In this document: piece after piece, positions 1-9,531 of the stretch
How the letters are laid out: each line of letters begins with the position of its first letter
How positions within the stretch are numbered: position 1 is the first letter of the stretch
Origin: Rhodanobacter sp. A1T4
GTDB lineage: Bacteria; Pseudomonadota; Gammaproteobacteria; Xanthomonadales; Rhodanobacteraceae
Assembly (NCBI RefSeq): GCF_014207185.1
Contig: NZ_JACHCP010000004.1
Coordinates: forward strand, 124,001-188,000
Direction: 5' to 3'
DNA: 64,000 bases
Notes under the pieces: model-generated
Told to the model about the DNA's origin: nothing
Database searches by the model: none
What the model saw: only the letters and a program-made list of their open reading frames with translations
Program-made: the position numbers and the translations under genes

Positions 1-29
1 ACAGCTTCGCCTTCAACAAAGATAACGGC

Positions 30-1460
30 TCAAAACCGCTCGAGTTCGGGAACATGCGGAAGATAGTTTTTCCAGCGCCCCACTGATGAACGGTATATCG
101 GTTGACGGGCTTGCCACATGCTGGCCGAAGTGATCGCCGCGGGCGAAGAGGGCGTTGAGTCCGGTGTGACGACCTGCGGAAGCCCGATGAAGGCCTTTAA
201 TTTCTCCAGCGTCGATCCGGCATCGGCGATCATGGCTTCGTAGTCCAGACTATGTATCGGCAGGCGTATGCATTGCTGCCAGTGCTGCATCAGCTTGTCA
301 TGGCCGTCGAAGAAATCGGCAACGTCGTCCAAATCGCTGGCGAACGCATAATGCGCATGCGCGAAACTCTGTGACCAGATGGATAGCGCCGTATCGCGAT
401 GGTCGCGCCGGCAATGGATTATCCGCGCTTGCGGGAACAAGGCCGCAATGAGGTCGAGGTAGCGAAAGTTGTTGGGGTTTTTGTCGATGTACCAGCGTAC
501 ACGGGTATCATCCTGGATGACGTGCGTGCGATACAACGCGGCCGCTTCGCGCAACGCGCCGGCATCGTGATAATGATTTCCCGCCTGCAAACGGTCCGCG
601 ATGAAGCCGAGTAGTGACAGTTCGCCGCGATCGCGGACATCCGGGTGCTTGGCGAGTTGTGTTGCCACCAATGTCGTGCCGCTGCGGGGCAACCCGACGA
701 TGAATACGGGCACGAAATCTGACGCTACCTGCAATTCCGTATCGAACAAGCGGGACTTCATTCGGGCATCCAGCCATTGTGCCCAGGATTGGCGCGACCA
801 CGGTTCCGCCTGTTTCGACAACCGGTTTGCCTCACGCAATGTCTCTGCGGCATTGGCGTAATCGCCAATATCGTCGTAGGCCTTGGCCAGGCCGAAGCCG
901 GTCGTTGCACGTGCACGAAAAGAGTAGGCGGCATCGTGGAAATGAGCAACGAAGCGCTCGAAATCGGGGTGCGTGCGGGTTTCATAGCGCTGGTTCATGG
1001 CGAGTGCGCTAATCACGAACCAGGCGTTGAGGTCGATACCGGCTTCCAGCGCTGCGAGATAATGCGTGCGCGCCGCATGGAATTCGCCAACCTCTCTGGC
1101 GATGTTTCCCGCCAGGGCGTGCAGTTCAGGGCTTGCGTTCCCAAGCGCGAAGGCCTCGTCGCATAAAGCTGCGGCTAATGGCTGGCGCTGGCACTGCTGA
1201 ATGAATTGGGCGCATCGAAACGTGGTAGTTGCTGCCATGCCCGAATGGCGGCAGAGGCTTGCCATGACGTTGCTCGCGGCATTCAGCAGGCCCTGACTTT
1301 GCAGCAGTTTGGCAAGCAGGGTCGCTGCATCAGGATGCGCAGGGTGATGGGCAAGGATGTCATCCAGCAGCGCTCGCGCAGGCGCGACCTGTCCCTGCTG
1401 CCAGAGTGCTTGTGCGGTTTGGAAGCGGGCTGCTTCGTCATGGCGGAGAGTCGTTGACAT
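30..1460 (-). CDS. TPR-repeat sulfotransferase family protein
   Basis: The predicted protein has 476 residues. The N-terminal half is helical and alanine-rich with TPR-like repeats (residues about 5-240). The C-terminal half is a sulfotransferase domain that begins with the PAPS 5'-phosphosulfate loop VGLPRSGTT near residue 257. TPR-sulfotransferase fusions transfer sulfate from PAPS to protein or carbohydrate acceptors; the acceptor here cannot be told. I chose the ATG at 1460; a TTG at 1499 would add 13 residues of low-complexity sequence. The gene is single, divergent from trpG, and has no PAPS synthesis genes nearby. The fold is fairly certain, the substrate unknown. Confidence 0.8.
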   Translation of the reverse strand: MSTTLRHDEAARFQTAQALWQQGQVAPARALLDDILAHHPAHPDAATLLAKLLQSQGLLNAASNVMASLCRHSGMAATTTFRCAQFIQQCQRQPLAAALCDEAFALGNASPELHALAGNIAREVGEFHAARTHYLAALEAGIDLNAWFVISALAMNQRYETRTHPDFERFVAHFHDAAYSFRARATTGFGLAKAYDDIGDYANAAETLREANRLSKQAEPWSRQSWAQWLDARMKSRLFDTELQVASDFVPVFIVGLPRSGTTLVATQLAKHPDVRDRGELSLLGFIADRLQAGNHYHDAGALREAAALYRTHVIQDDTRVRWYIDKNPNNFRYLDLIAALFPQARIIHCRRDHRDTALSIWSQSFAHAHYAFASDLDDVADFFDGHDKLMQHWQQCIRLPIHSLDYEAMIADAGSTLEKLKAFIGLPQVVTPDSTPSSPAAITSASMWQARQPIYRSSVGRWKNYLPHVPELERF

Positions 1461-1632
1461 CACGCAAGGTATATCAGGTGGGGTTCGATGGGCGCACAAC
1501 AGGATATATCAACAGCGGCGCGCACCCATTGGAATACGCCGTGCGGTTTCCCGCCGCGGCAAATACACCTGCGCCCCTTACGTTATGCTTTATGCGTTGC
1601 CCCCACCCCGTAGCCCATTGGTTGCAAATGCA

Positions 1633-2229
1633 ATGCTTTTGATGATCGACAATTACGACAGCTTCACCTTCAACCTTGTGCAGTACCTGGGCGAGCTCGG
1701 GCAGCAGGTGAAGGTGGTGCGCAATGATGCGCTGGATGTTGCCGGTATCCGTGCGCTGAAGCCCTCACACATCATGATTTCGCCGGGGCCGGGTACACCG
1801 GATGACGCAGGTGTGTCGCTGGATGTGCTGCGTGAGCTGTCGGCAGAGATTCCGGTGTTTGGTGTGTGTCTTGGTCATCAGGCGATTGGCCAGGCATTTG
1901 GCGGCAAGGTGATTCGCGCCAAGCAGATCATGCACGGCAAGACCTCGCCGGTACGCCATCGCGGGCAGGGCGTGTTCGCCGGATTGCCTGATCCATTCGA
2001 AGCGACCCGTTATCACTCGCTGGTGGTCGAGCAGCACTCGCTACCGGATTGCCTCGAAGTGACTGCGTGGACCGAGAACCCAGACGGCTCGATCGACGAG
2101 ATCATGGGGGTGCGTCACAAGACGCTGGCGGTGGAAGGCGTGCAGTTTCATCCCGAGTCGATCCTGACCCAGCACGGTCACGACCTATTGAGGAATTTCC
2201 TCGGTCAGCCGTTGAGGCTGGCCGCGTGA
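1633..2229 (+). CDS. trpG: Anthranilate synthase glutamine amidotransferase subunit TrpG
   Basis: This is a class I glutamine amidotransferase of 198 residues that supplies ammonia to TrpE (and possibly to PabB) to make anthranilate from chorismate. The family N-terminus [16 protein letters not shown] is present, followed by the oxyanion-loop motif SPGPGTP, the nucleophile region [11 protein letters not shown] and the catalytic HPES near the C-terminus. The frame stays open far upstream, but homology begins at the ATG at 1633. The stop codon overlaps the trpD start (GTGA). trpE is not adjacent, so the large subunit must be encoded elsewhere. Confidence 0.96.
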   Translation: MLLMIDNYDSFTFNLVQYLGELGQQVKVVRNDALDVAGIRALKPSHIMISPGPGTPDDAGVSLDVLRELSAEIPVFGVCLGHQAIGQAFGGKVIRAKQIMHGKTSPVRHRGQGVFAGLPDPFEATRYHSLVVEQHSLPDCLEVTAWTENPDGSIDEIMGVRHKTLAVEGVQFHPESILTQHGHDLLRNFLGQPLRLAA

Positions 2230-3287
2230 GTTTGCATCAGCGTGAGATCACGATCACCCCGCAGGAAGCCTTGCAGCGCACGATCGAGCACCGCGAGATT
2301 TTCCACGACGAGATGATTTCGCTGATGCGCCAGATCATGAGCGGACAGGTGAGCCCGCTGATGACGGCCGCGATCATGACCGGCCTGCGCGTCAAGAAAG
2401 AAACCATCGGCGAGATCACCGGCGCGGCGCGCGTCATGCGCGAACTGTCGGCGAAAGTGCCGATCGAAGGCGATGATAGCCATCTGCTGGATATCGTCGG
2501 CACTGGCGGCGACGGCGCGTCGAGTTTCAATATTTCCACCACGTCGATGTTTGTGGCCGCGGCTGCTGGCGCACGCGTGGCCAAACACGGCGGGCGTAGC
2601 GTATCGTCGAAATCCGGCAGTGCCGATGTACTGGAGGCGCTGGGTGCATCGATCGACCTCATGCCGGCGCAGGTCGCGCAGTGCATGGCCGAGACAAACA
2701 TCGGCTTCATGTTCGCACCGAACCATCATCCGGCCATGAAGGTGGTGGCGCCGGCGCGGCACGAGATGGGCGTGCGCACGCTGTTCAATATTCTCGGCCC
2801 GCTGACCAATCCGGCCGATGCGCCGAATATCTTGATGGGTGTGTTCCATCCCGACCTCGTCGGCATCCAGATACGTGTGTTGCAGGCGCTGGGTGCACGG
2901 CAGGCGCTGGTGGTCTGGGGACGTGACGGCATGGATGAGATTTCGCTCGGCGCTACCACCCTGGTCGGCGAGCTGCGCGATGGCGTGGTGCGCGAATACG
3001 AAATCGAGCCAGAGGATTTCGGTTTCGCCATGGCCTCCAGCCGCAACCTGCGTGTGGAGGGCGTGGACGAGTCGAAGGCGATGCTGCTCGAAGCGCTGCA
3101 GGGTCGCCGTGGCGTGCCGCACGACATTGTCTGTCTCAACAGTGGCGCAGCGCTTTATGCGGCCGGCGTGGTCGATTCGATCGACGATGGCATCGATCTG
3201 GCGCGTTCGACGATTGCCAGCGGTGCAGCGTATGAAAAAATGCGCGTGTTCGTGGCGGCGACGCGAAAGCTTGCCGTGTCCGCATAA
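2226..3287 (+). CDS. trpD: Anthranilate phosphoribosyltransferase TrpD
   Basis: TrpD joins anthranilate to PRPP, the second step of tryptophan synthesis. The protein has 353 residues, the usual length. The glycine-rich PRPP site DIVGTGGDG lies near residue 85 and is followed by the [18 protein letters not shown] segment that lines the anthranilate tunnel. I chose the GTG at 2226 because it overlaps the trpG stop by 4 bases and begins just before the conserved [20 protein letters not shown]. The longer open frame upstream is trpG read out of frame. The two genes are probably coupled in translation. Confidence 0.95.
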   Translation: MSLHQREITITPQEALQRTIEHREIFHDEMISLMRQIMSGQVSPLMTAAIMTGLRVKKETIGEITGAARVMRELSAKVPIEGDDSHLLDIVGTGGDGASSFNISTTSMFVAAAAGARVAKHGGRSVSSKSGSADVLEALGASIDLMPAQVAQCMAETNIGFMFAPNHHPAMKVVAPARHEMGVRTLFNILGPLTNPADAPNILMGVFHPDLVGIQIRVLQALGARQALVVWGRDGMDEISLGATTLVGELRDGVVREYEIEPEDFGFAMASSRNLRVEGVDESKAMLLEALQGRRGVPHDIVCLNSGAALYAAGVVDSIDDGIDLARSTIASGAAYEKMRVFVAATRKLAVSA

Positions 3288-3407
3288 ATCAGATCAACCG
3301 GCTTCAACCGCATTTTGCGCGTGCTTGCGTGACGCGAAGCGGCGATACTGGCACCCGTGCGCAGCACGTCGCGCGTTCCCACCCGCTGTATCAACAAGAG
3401 AAATGCC

Positions 3408-4202
3408 ATGACCGACATTCTCAATCGTATTCTTGCGCGCAAAGCCGAAGAGGTTGCCGAGCGCAAAGCGAAAACACCGATGGCCGAGCTGATCGCGCGC
3501 ATCAAGGATTTGCATGATACCCGCGGCTTTGCCGCGGCGATCGAGTCGAAGATCGCCGCTGGTCTGCCGGCTGTCATCGCCGAGGTAAAAAAGGCCAGCC
3601 CAAGCAAGGGCGTGATCCGGGCCGATTTTGATCCGGCCGCGATCGCCCGCAGCTACGAGGAAGCTGGCGCTGCCTGTCTTTCCGTGCTGACCGATAGCGA
3701 TTTTTTCCAGGGCAGTGAGGCGTTTTTGCAACAGGCGTTGGGCGCGTGCTCATTGCCGGTGTTGCGCAAGGATTTCATCATCGATCCGTACCAGGTGTAC
3801 GAGGCGCGCGCGATTGGCGCGGATTGCGTGCTGTTGATCGTTTCGGCGCTGGATGACGATGTGCTGCTGCAACTGTCGCTGCTCGCTGCAGAACTCGATC
3901 TGGACGTGCTGTGTGAAGTACACGACGAAGAGGAGCTGGAACGGGCGATGGCCGTGCCGGTACCTCTGATCGGCGTCAACAATCGCAACCTGCGCAGCTT
4001 CGAGACCTCGCTGGAGACCTCGCTGGCGCTGCAGGATCTGATCGAGTACGACCGCGTACTGGTGGCCGAGTCGGGCATCCACACGCCCGAGGATGTGGCG
4101 CGTCTGCGCGAAGGCGGTATCCAGGCATTTCTGGTCGGCGAGGCCTTCATGCGTGCCGAAGATCCCGGCAGTGAACTGCGACGATTGTTCGGTACGCCGT
4201 GA
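3408..4202 (+). CDS. trpC: Indole-3-glycerol phosphate synthase TrpC
   Basis: This is a monofunctional TIM-barrel enzyme of 264 residues that closes the indole ring of carboxyphenylamino-deoxyribulose phosphate. Family motifs seen are [12 protein letters not shown] (substrate lysine region), the FQGSEAFL loop, [21 protein letters not shown] with the catalytic lysine, [11 protein letters not shown], and [11 protein letters not shown]. The ATG at 3408 follows an AAGAG ribosome site. It is separated from trpD by a 120-base gap and ends with a GTGA overlap onto the HAD gene. It is not fused to TrpF, unlike the enterobacterial protein. Confidence 0.96.
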   Translation: MTDILNRILARKAEEVAERKAKTPMAELIARIKDLHDTRGFAAAIESKIAAGLPAVIAEVKKASPSKGVIRADFDPAAIARSYEEAGAACLSVLTDSDFFQGSEAFLQQALGACSLPVLRKDFIIDPYQVYEARAIGADCVLLIVSALDDDVLLQLSLLAAELDLDVLCEVHDEEELERAMAVPVPLIGVNNRNLRSFETSLETSLALQDLIEYDRVLVAESGIHTPEDVARLREGGIQAFLVGEAFMRAEDPGSELRRLFGTP

Positions 4203-4978
4203 CTGCGCCGTTGCCGCAAGCGGAAAAGCCCGATACGGCCTGGATCGGTTCTGAGGCGATTGGCACTGACGTACCCGAGTCAGCCATGATCGAGTCGCCC
4301 GTGATGGACGCTGCCGCGATCGACGCCAGGATCTCGTGCGTGGTGTTGTTCGACTTCGACGGCGTGTTGATTCATGGCGATGCGTTCGGCCTTTTCATGC
4401 GCGATCGCTACAAGCATTCGCTCATGCGCAAGTTGCTGGTACTGCCGACATTGCCTTGGCTGCTTTTCGGACTGATGGTGTCGTGGCGGTGGCCAGTGCG
4501 CACGCTGGTACATATCAGCCTGCTTGGCATCAGCGAGCAGCGATACGCAGCCGCCGCGAAGAGTTTTGCCGCACAGTTGGTGCGCCGACCGCGTCTGTTC
4601 AGTCGCGATGGCTTGCTGGCGCTGCGCCGTCATCAGGCTGCTGGCGACCGGGTGATTGTGGTCACCGGATGCGAGCACACGCTGGTGACCGGCATTTTGG
4701 AAGAGCTGGGTTTGACCCAACTCGAAGTGCTCGCCTCGCAGCTGCGACCGAGTTGGCTGGGTATGCGCGTGAAGCTGCACAACGTCGGCAAGCGCAAGCC
4801 GCAGATTTTGGCTTCGCATGGCCTCCAGGCCTGGCGGCGGGCTTACACCGATTCGTCGCAGGACATCCCCATGCTCAAGCCCGCTGCCGAAGCGGTGCTG
4901 GTCAATGGCACACCGAAGCTGTGCATGAAGATCGAGAAAGCGTTGGGCCGCAGCGTCACCCGCGTCGAGTGGTTTTGA
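4199..4978 (+). CDS. HAD superfamily phosphatase (HAD-IB-like)
   Basis: This is a 259-residue haloacid-dehalogenase-fold protein. Motif I is VLFDFDGVL near residue 50, with the nucleophile and acid/base aspartates. The motif II threonine is in VIVVTG, a motif III lysine is in GKRKPQ, and motif IV is [11 protein letters not shown] hydrophobic stretch ([18 protein letters not shown]) in the cap region resembles membrane-associated HAD-IB proteins. The GTG start overlaps the trpC stop; an alternative ATG at 4286 would remove the poorly conserved first 29 residues. Its position suggests co-expression with trpC, but not that it belongs to tryptophan synthesis. The substrate is unknown. Confidence 0.82.
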   Translation: MTAPLPQAEKPDTAWIGSEAIGTDVPESAMIESPVMDAAAIDARISCVVLFDFDGVLIHGDAFGLFMRDRYKHSLMRKLLVLPTLPWLLFGLMVSWRWPVRTLVHISLLGISEQRYAAAAKSFAAQLVRRPRLFSRDGLLALRRHQAAGDRVIVVTGCEHTLVTGILEELGLTQLEVLASQLRPSWLGMRVKLHNVGKRKPQILASHGLQAWRRAYTDSSQDIPMLKPAAEAVLVNGTPKLCMKIEKALGRSVTRVEWF

Positions 4979-5022
4979 CGGCGGTGTCCGTGCCGACCGA
5001 CCCCAACAGGCACGGCACAACG

Positions 5023-5523
5023 GTGTCATTGCAGATTGTGCCGTTCGAGCCGGCGCTGCGTGCGCATTTCTATCGACTCAACGCGCAATGGCTGGAGCGG
5101 CATTTTCGGATCGAGGATATTGATCGCCTGGTGCTGAGCGACCCGGAGACGCACGTGCTGCAGCCCGGCGGTGCGATCTTCTTTGCGCAACTGGGCGAAC
5201 ACATCATCGGTACCTGCGCGTTGCTGCACGAGTCGCCTGGCGTGTACGAGTTGACGAAGATGGGCGTGGACGAGACTTTCCGCGGGCAGGGTGCGGGCCG
5301 TCGCCTGCTCGATGCCGCGATTGCCGAATTTCACCGGCGCGACGGTCAGCTGCTGTTTCTTGAATCCAGCAGCACGCTGACCACCGCCTTGCGCATGTAC
5401 GAGCAGGCCGGCTTTGTGATGCAGCCGGCCATTCGCGTCGGCTCGCATTACCAGCGCGCCGACGTCTACATGATTTACGCTCCGATGAAGCACGGGGCGC
5501 CGGTGGTCGATCCGGTCGCTTAG
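5023..5523 (+). CDS. GNAT family N-acetyltransferase
   Basis: This is an acyl-CoA-dependent GNAT-fold protein of about 166 residues. The CoA pyrophosphate loop reads VDETFRGQGAGRRLLDAAI, with the R-G-x-G-A-G pattern, and the C-terminal SSTLTTALRMYEQAGF is the usual GNAT motif B region. The acceptor cannot be inferred. The start is uncertain: TTG 4975 (overlapping the HAD stop), GTG 4984, GTG 4990 and GTG 5023 are all in frame. I used 5023 because homology appears to begin at LQIVPFEP. Its stop overlaps the stop of the convergent clp gene by 4 bases. Confidence 0.85.
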   Translation: MSLQIVPFEPALRAHFYRLNAQWLERHFRIEDIDRLVLSDPETHVLQPGGAIFFAQLGEHIIGTCALLHESPGVYELTKMGVDETFRGQGAGRRLLDAAIAEFHRRDGQLLFLESSSTLTTALRMYEQAGFVMQPAIRVGSHYQRADVYMIYAPMKHGAPVVDPVA

Positions 5524-6221
5524 CGCGTGCCGCGCACCACGATGGTTTTGCCCGATACGTCGATCATGCGCTGCTCTTCCAGCTGCTTCAGCACACGACC
5601 GACCATCTCGCGCGAGCAGCCGACGATGCGGCTGACTTCCTGACGCGAAATGCGGATCTGCGTGCCGTCCGGATGCGTCATCGAATCGGGTTCCTGACAC
5701 AGGTCCAGCAGTGTCCGGGAGATCCGGTTGGTGACATCCATGAAAGCCATCCGGCTGACCTGGCGCGAGGTGCGCAGCAGTCGGGTGGTCAGCTGCGCGC
5801 CGATGGCGAAAAGAATCTTCGGGCATTCCTCGCGCAGCGGGCCTTCCATCAGCTGGAACAGTCGTTCGTAGCTGATCTCGGCCATCTCGCAGGGAGTGCG
5901 CGTACGCACCATCGACTCACGCTGCGCCTGTTCAACAAACAGGCCCATCTCGCCGATGAACTGACCGCGGCTGATGTAGGCGAGGATCAGTTCGCGCCCC
6001 TGTTCGTCCTCGGTGCATACGGCCAGCGAGCCGTCGATGACGTAGTAAAGCGTATTGGCCGGGTCGCCCGGACGGATGATGGCGGTCTTGCCGGGATAGC
6101 GGCGGCGATGGCAAAGCGCAAGAAATCGCTCCATCGAGGCGGGATCAGGCGCGAAATTGAGCGGCGCCTGAGAACGTTCAAAAGCTTGTTGGAGCTGGTA
6201 TTTGAGTTGCGCCACTATCAT
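5520..6221 (-). CDS. clp: Clp, CRP/FNR-family global regulator (CAP-like protein)
   Basis: This 233-residue regulator has an N-terminal cyclic-nucleotide-binding jelly roll (RPGDPANTLYYVIDGS, then GQFIGEMGLF) and a C-terminal helix-turn-helix (ISRQEVSRIVGCSREMVGRVLKQLEEQ). Xanthomonad Clp binds cyclic di-GMP, which releases it from DNA, and controls extracellular enzymes, polysaccharide and virulence genes. The start ATG at 6221 gives a length close to the 230 residues known for Xanthomonas Clp. The open frame to 6302 is unsupported. Divergence from speD is the arrangement seen in Xanthomonas. Cyclic di-GMP rather than cAMP control here is inferred from the family. Confidence 0.92.
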   Translation of the reverse strand: MIVAQLKYQLQQAFERSQAPLNFAPDPASMERFLALCHRRRYPGKTAIIRPGDPANTLYYVIDGSLAVCTEDEQGRELILAYISRGQFIGEMGLFVEQAQRESMVRTRTPCEMAEISYERLFQLMEGPLREECPKILFAIGAQLTTRLLRTSRQVSRMAFMDVTNRISRTLLDLCQEPDSMTHPDGTQIRISRQEVSRIVGCSREMVGRVLKQLEEQRMIDVSGKTIVVRGTR

Positions 6222-6512
6222 CCCCGCAGAAGGTTTCGTGCTGGCGGTGGTCAAGGCTGACCGCCAAATCAGTGTTGGTTGCCGTCCCCTGTTCACCTGC
6301 ATTATGGCAAACCTCGGTGCCTTGCCGCAGGTTCAGTTTTTCGGCGTTTTACCTCATACTCCGCGGTCTTTCGGCAAGGGCAACTTTCAGGTTGTCGCAC
6401 GCCGGTCACAAGGATCGCGGAAGGTTGCTGCCTGCGCGCCACACCATTCAGCGGGGACCCTTGTCGCTAACCCGCCTCTACTGCTGGCCTCATACCGCCA
6501 TGGAGAGTCGTC

Positions 6513-7298
6513 TTGGTTAAACCACTACCCCGTCTTCGCCTGCAAGGTTTCAACAACCTGACCAAGGCGTTGAGCTTCAATATCTACGACATCTGCTACG
6601 CGGTGTCCGAAGAGCAGCGCCGCAACTACATCGAGTACATCGATGACCAGTACGACGCCGATCGCCTGACCCAGATACTGACCGACGTGGCCGAGATCAT
6701 CGGCGCCAACATCCTCAATATCGCACGCCAGGATTACGACCCGCAGGGCGCCTCGGTGACGATGCTGATCTCCGAGGAGCCGGTACTGGAGAAGCTGGGC
6801 CGCGATACCATCTCCGGTGCCGTGGTCGCGCACATGGACAAGAGCCACATCACTGTCCATACCTATCCGGAAACGCATCCGCACAACGGCATCGCCACCT
6901 TCCGAGCCGATATCGACGTGGCCACCTGTGGCGTGATCTCGCCGCTGAAGGCGTTGAACTACCTGATCGACAGCTTCGAGTCGGACATCGTGGTCTGTGA
7001 CTACCGCGTGCGCGGCTTCACCCGCGACGTGAAGGGCAAGAAGCACTTCATCGACCACAAGATCAATTCGGTGCAGGACTATCTGGCCAAGCACATCCGC
7101 CAGAAGTACGAGATGTTCGACGTCAACGTGTATCAGGAAAACATGTTCCACACGAAGATGCACATCAAGGACTTTGATCTCGATACGTACCTGTTCGACT
7201 CGCATGCCGACGATCTGTCGTTCAAGGAGCGCCAGCGCATCGAGTCGTTGCTGCGACGTGAGATCGAGGAACTCTTCCACGGCCGCAACCTGATGTAA
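6513..7298 (+). CDS. speD: S-adenosylmethionine decarboxylase proenzyme (SpeD)
   Basis: SpeD makes decarboxylated SAM, the aminopropyl donor for spermidine. The 261-residue chain is collinear with E. coli SpeD from [21 protein letters not shown] to HGRNLM. The self-cleavage site that creates the pyruvoyl group is in [14 protein letters not shown], between Lys110 and Ser111. The start is a TTG at 6513 preceded by a GGAGAG ribosome site five bases upstream. No closer ATG exists before the conserved region. A strong terminator follows directly. Confidence 0.95.
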   Translation: MVKPLPRLRLQGFNNLTKALSFNIYDICYAVSEEQRRNYIEYIDDQYDADRLTQILTDVAEIIGANILNIARQDYDPQGASVTMLISEEPVLEKLGRDTISGAVVAHMDKSHITVHTYPETHPHNGIATFRADIDVATCGVISPLKALNYLIDSFESDIVVCDYRVRGFTRDVKGKKHFIDHKINSVQDYLAKHIRQKYEMFDVNVYQENMFHTKMHIKDFDLDTYLFDSHADDLSFKERQRIESLLRREIEELFHGRNLM

Positions 7299-7300
7299 CG

Positions 7301-7329
7301 AAAAACCCGCCGAGAGGCGGGTTTTTTTT
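7301..7329 (+). terminator. Rho-independent terminator after speD
   Basis: An 8-bp GC-rich stem (AACCCGCC / GGCGGGTT) with a GAGA tetraloop is flanked by an A-run and a T-run. It begins 2 bases after the speD stop. The symmetric flanks mean it may also end transcripts of the convergent coq7. Confidence 0.9.
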
Positions 7330-7355
7330 ATGGGGCTTGCCAGATCGAGTGGCCG

Positions 7356-7997
7356 TCAGATGCGGTAAGCGACCGCCTTCATCACCATCGAGCTGAGCGA
7401 CATCAGTTTCGGCAGTGGGAACGGCAGATCGATGCCGCCGCGCTGCTTTGCCTCCTGCGCGTGACGCGCTTCGTCGGCCTGCATCTGGGCCAACACTGCG
7501 CGCGAGCGCTCGTCCGGCGAGGGAAGTTTTTCCAGATGATCCTGTAGATGTGCCTCCACCTGACGCTCGGTTTCCACCACAAAGCCCAGGCTCAGCGGAT
7601 CGCCGGCCAGCGCCGCGACCGCGCCGATCGTGTAGCTGCCCGCATACCACAGTGGATTGAACAGGCTCGGACGACTGTCCAGCTCCTTCAGGCGGGAGGA
7701 GCACCAGGCCAAGTGATCGGTTTCCTCGTCAGCGGCATGCAGCAGGTGATCGCGCGTATCCGTGTTGCGAGCCAGCACTGCCTGGCCCAGATACAACGCC
7801 TGCGCGCAGACTTCACCGGTATGGTTGATCCGCATCAGGCCGGCCGCGTGACGGCGCTCGGCTTCGTCCAGCTCCGCTTCGGCAACGCCGTTGGCGGGGG
7901 AGGGACGCTGTGCCTCGGGAGAGCCAGCAATGGCCTCCAGCGCGCGCTCGCATCGGGCCAGCAACTGATCCAAGGGCGTCAACGTGCGTACATTCAT
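7356..7997 (-). CDS. coq7: 3-demethoxyubiquinol 3-hydroxylase Coq7
   Basis: This is a di-iron hydroxylase of late ubiquinone synthesis, used by many bacteria instead of the flavoprotein UbiF. The 213 residues hold the ferritin-like ligand pattern: INHTGEVCAQALYLGQ, ADEETDHLAW, VETERQVEAHLQDHL and MQADEARHAQEA supply the Glu and Glu-x-x-His ligands. The ATG start is at 7997. It is convergent with speD and divergent from rplM, a neighbourhood also seen in other Xanthomonadales. The presence of this gene implies aerobic ubiquinone synthesis. Confidence 0.93.
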   Translation of the reverse strand: MNVRTLTPLDQLLARCERALEAIAGSPEAQRPSPANGVAEAELDEAERRHAAGLMRINHTGEVCAQALYLGQAVLARNTDTRDHLLHAADEETDHLAWCSSRLKELDSRPSLFNPLWYAGSYTIGAVAALAGDPLSLGFVVETERQVEAHLQDHLEKLPSPDERSRAVLAQMQADEARHAQEAKQRGGIDLPFPLPKLMSLSSMVMKAVAYRI

Positions 7998-8177
7998 AGG
8001 GCTCCTGATCCATTGGGGTGGGAGTTGGGGGGCGCAAAACGCTGATTTGACCGCGCCGGGCCTGGGTGCTGCCCGGATCGCCTGTCAGACGCTTGGGCGC
8101 CGTGCCCATGGGGGACTTTTCAAGCGGTATGCCCATCATGCTATCATTGCCAGCTCACAGCCCGCCGGACGGCAGGC

Positions 8178-8207
8178 TTGCACCGTAGATGACAGCTCCG
8201 CTATCAT
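8178..8207 (+). promoter_or_regulatory. Predicted sigma70 promoter for rplM-rpsI
   Basis: TTGCAC (8178-8183) and TATCAT (8202-8207) are separated by 18 bases, about 60 bases before the rplM start codon. A weaker candidate lies upstream, with TTTTCA near 8117 and TATCAT at 8142-8147. This is pattern matching only. Confidence 0.5.
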
Positions 8208-8237
8208 CTCGCGCCTCTGATTGACCGATGATGTGTA

Positions 8238-8251
8238 CCGCCTTACGGCGG
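8238..8251 (+). promoter_or_regulatory. Leader hairpin before rplM
   Basis: A perfect CCGCC / GGCGG stem with a TTAC tetraloop ends 18 bases before the rplM ATG. Ribosomal protein operons are often autoregulated through a leader structure, and a role in L13 feedback is conceivable but unproven. There is no T-run, so it is not a terminator. Confidence 0.45.
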
Positions 8252-8269
8252 CAGAACAGGTATTCTGAA

Positions 8270-8698
8270 ATGAAAACGTTTAGCGCCAATGCAGACAACG
8301 TCAAGCGCGACTGGTTCGTGGTCGATGCCACGGACAAGACGCTCGGTCGCCTGTCGACCGAAATTGCACGTCGCCTGCGCGGCAAGCACAAGCCCGAGTA
8401 CACCCCGCATTGCGACACCGGCGATTATATCGTCGTGATCAATGCGCAGAAGGTGCACGTCACCGGCCGCAAGCTGGACGACAAGAAATATCACCGTTTC
8501 ACCGGTTATATCGGCAACCTGAAGACCACCAGCCTCAAGGATCTGCTCGCTACCTATCCGGAGCGCGTGATCGAGACCGCCGTCAAGGGCATGCTGCCGA
8601 AGAATTCACTGGGCCGCGAGATGTATCGCAAGCTCAAGGTCTACGGCGGTGCCGAGCATCCGCATACCGCACAGCAGCCGCAGGCGCTGGAACTCTAA
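8270..8698 (+). CDS. rplM: 50S ribosomal protein L13
   Basis: L13 is a 142-residue early-assembly protein of the large ribosomal subunit. It begins [20 protein letters not shown] and contains [28 protein letters not shown] and the [25 protein letters not shown] segment typical of bacterial L13, at the usual length. The ATG at 8270 is the family start; the frame opens earlier at 8228 without homology. It is followed 9 bases later by rpsI, the conserved rplM-rpsI operon. Confidence 0.97.
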   Translation: MKTFSANADNVKRDWFVVDATDKTLGRLSTEIARRLRGKHKPEYTPHCDTGDYIVVINAQKVHVTGRKLDDKKYHRFTGYIGNLKTTSLKDLLATYPERVIETAVKGMLPKNSLGREMYRKLKVYGGAEHPHTAQQPQALEL

Positions 8699-8707
8699 GG
8701 AACCATC

Positions 8708-9100
8708 ATGACGATCCAGCAGAATTACGGCACCGGCCGCCGCAAGACCTCCGCCGCCCGCGTGTTTCTTCGCAAGGGCAATGGCCAGATTGTGGTCAAC
8801 GGCAAGTCCCTCGAACAGTTCTTCGGTCGCGAGACCTCGTGCATGATCGTGCGCCAGCCGCTCGAGCTGACCGACAACACCAGCAAGTTCGACATCTTGG
8901 TGACGGTTGCCGGTGGCGGCATCACCGGCCAGGCCGGCGCGATCCGCCTCGGTATCGCTCGTGCACTGATCGAGTACGACGAAACCCTGAAGTCGCCGCT
9001 GCGCAAGGCTGGCTTTGTGACCCGTGACGCCCGCGAAGTCGAGCGCAAAAAGGTCGGTCTGCACAAGGCACGTCGCGCCACCCAGTTCTCCAAGCGCTAA
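8708..9100 (+). CDS. rpsI: 30S ribosomal protein S9
   Basis: S9 has 130 residues. The conserved start [20 protein letters not shown] and the basic C-terminal tail RRATQFSKR, which reaches toward the P-site tRNA in the ribosome, are both present. It is preceded by an AAGGAA ribosome site that overlaps the end of rplM and is transcribed with it. The tRNA-Gln gene follows 66 bases later on the same strand. Confidence 0.97.
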   Translation: MTIQQNYGTGRRKTSAARVFLRKGNGQIVVNGKSLEQFFGRETSCMIVRQPLELTDNTSKFDILVTVAGGGITGQAGAIRLGIARALIEYDETLKSPLRKAGFVTRDAREVERKKVGLHKARRATQFSKR

Positions 9101-9166
9101 TTTCCTCGGAAACAGCGTTTGTCGGTTCGATGCACCAGAGTCAGAGCGCATCGATCCAGCAGTTTT

Positions 9167-9240
9167 TGGGAGATCGTCTAACGGTAGGACGACAGCCTCT
9201 GACGCTGTCTATCTAGGTTCGAATCCTAGTCTCCCAGCCA
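9167..9240 (+). tRNA. tRNA-Gln (anticodon CTG)
   Basis: A complete 74-base cloverleaf can be drawn: acceptor stem TGGGAGA/TCTCCCA, D stem GTCT/GGAC, anticodon stem ACAGC/GCTGT around loop CTCTGAC (anticodon CTG, U33 present), T stem CTAGG/CCTAG around TTCGAAT, discriminator G and an encoded CCA. It reads CAG codons. Its 3' end is the integration site of the island that follows. Confidence 0.95.
9219..9238 (+). repeat. Left attachment repeat (tRNA-Gln 3' end)
   Basis: This 20-base stretch, TCGAATCCTAGTCTCCCAGC, is the T-loop, T-stem and acceptor end of tRNA-Gln. It is identical to 13929-13948. The similarity continues imperfectly through the terminator and the following GTGGAG, about 80 bases in all. 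Confidence 0.88.
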
Positions 9241-9250
9241 AAATAAAAAG

Positions 9251-9279
9251 CCCGCCCTTGTGGCGGGCTTTTTATTTTG
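9251..9279 (+). terminator. Rho-independent terminator after tRNA-Gln
   Basis: A perfect 7-bp stem GCCCGCC / GGCGGGC with a 5-base loop sits between an AT-rich run and TTTTTATTTT, ten bases after the tRNA CCA. A similar terminator follows the right-hand tRNA-end copy at 13960-13985, so the integration duplicated more than the tRNA fragment. Confidence 0.88.
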
Positions 9280-9340
9280 GTCTGTGGAGGCAACGGAGGC
9301 GAACCACGGTTCGACAATTTTGTCAGGAACAAAATTGGAC

Positions 9341-9389
9341 AGCCGCAGGCTGGCCCCGCGAAGCGGGGTTGGTCCCAAGGATGGGACCA
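9341..9389 (+). repeat. Double-hairpin repeat, copy 1
   Basis: Two consecutive perfect hairpins are present: CCCCGC-GAA-GCGGGG (9354-9368) and TGGTCCCA-AGGA-TGGGACCA (9370-9389). The same module recurs at 9532-9580. Just upstream lies another perfect inverted repeat, CAATTTTGT/ACAAAATTG, at 9315-9337. Confidence 0.75.
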
Positions 9390-9391
9390 AC

Positions 9392-9408
9392 AATCCTAGT
9401 CTCCCAGC
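9392..9408 (+). repeat. Internal partial copy of the tRNA-Gln 3' end
   Basis: Seventeen bases, AATCCTAGTCTCCCAGC, match the tRNA 3' end exactly, 173 bases after the first copy. It follows the first double-hairpin repeat directly. It looks like the scar of an earlier or nested integration. Confidence 0.8.
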
Positions 9409-9531
9409 ACGGTGGCAAGCGCGGTTACTCGGCATACCCCGCGCCTCGCCCTTCGGGCCATCGGCTGTGCCGATGTTCGCTACGGCATCCTGCCTCCGTA
9501 GTCGACAAAGTAGTCTGGAACGTTTTGGGCC

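Noticed and set aside
1357..1632. Long N-terminal extension of trpG
   Set aside because: The frame stays open but has no family similarity; the TrpG N-terminus starts exactly at 1633.
1461..1632. trp leader peptide or attenuator before trpG
   Set aside because: No Trp-rich short ORF and no paired terminator/antiterminator stems were found.
2049..2225. Upstream extension of trpD
   Set aside because: This is trpG read in another frame; the GTG at 2226 overlapping the trpG stop fits the family start.
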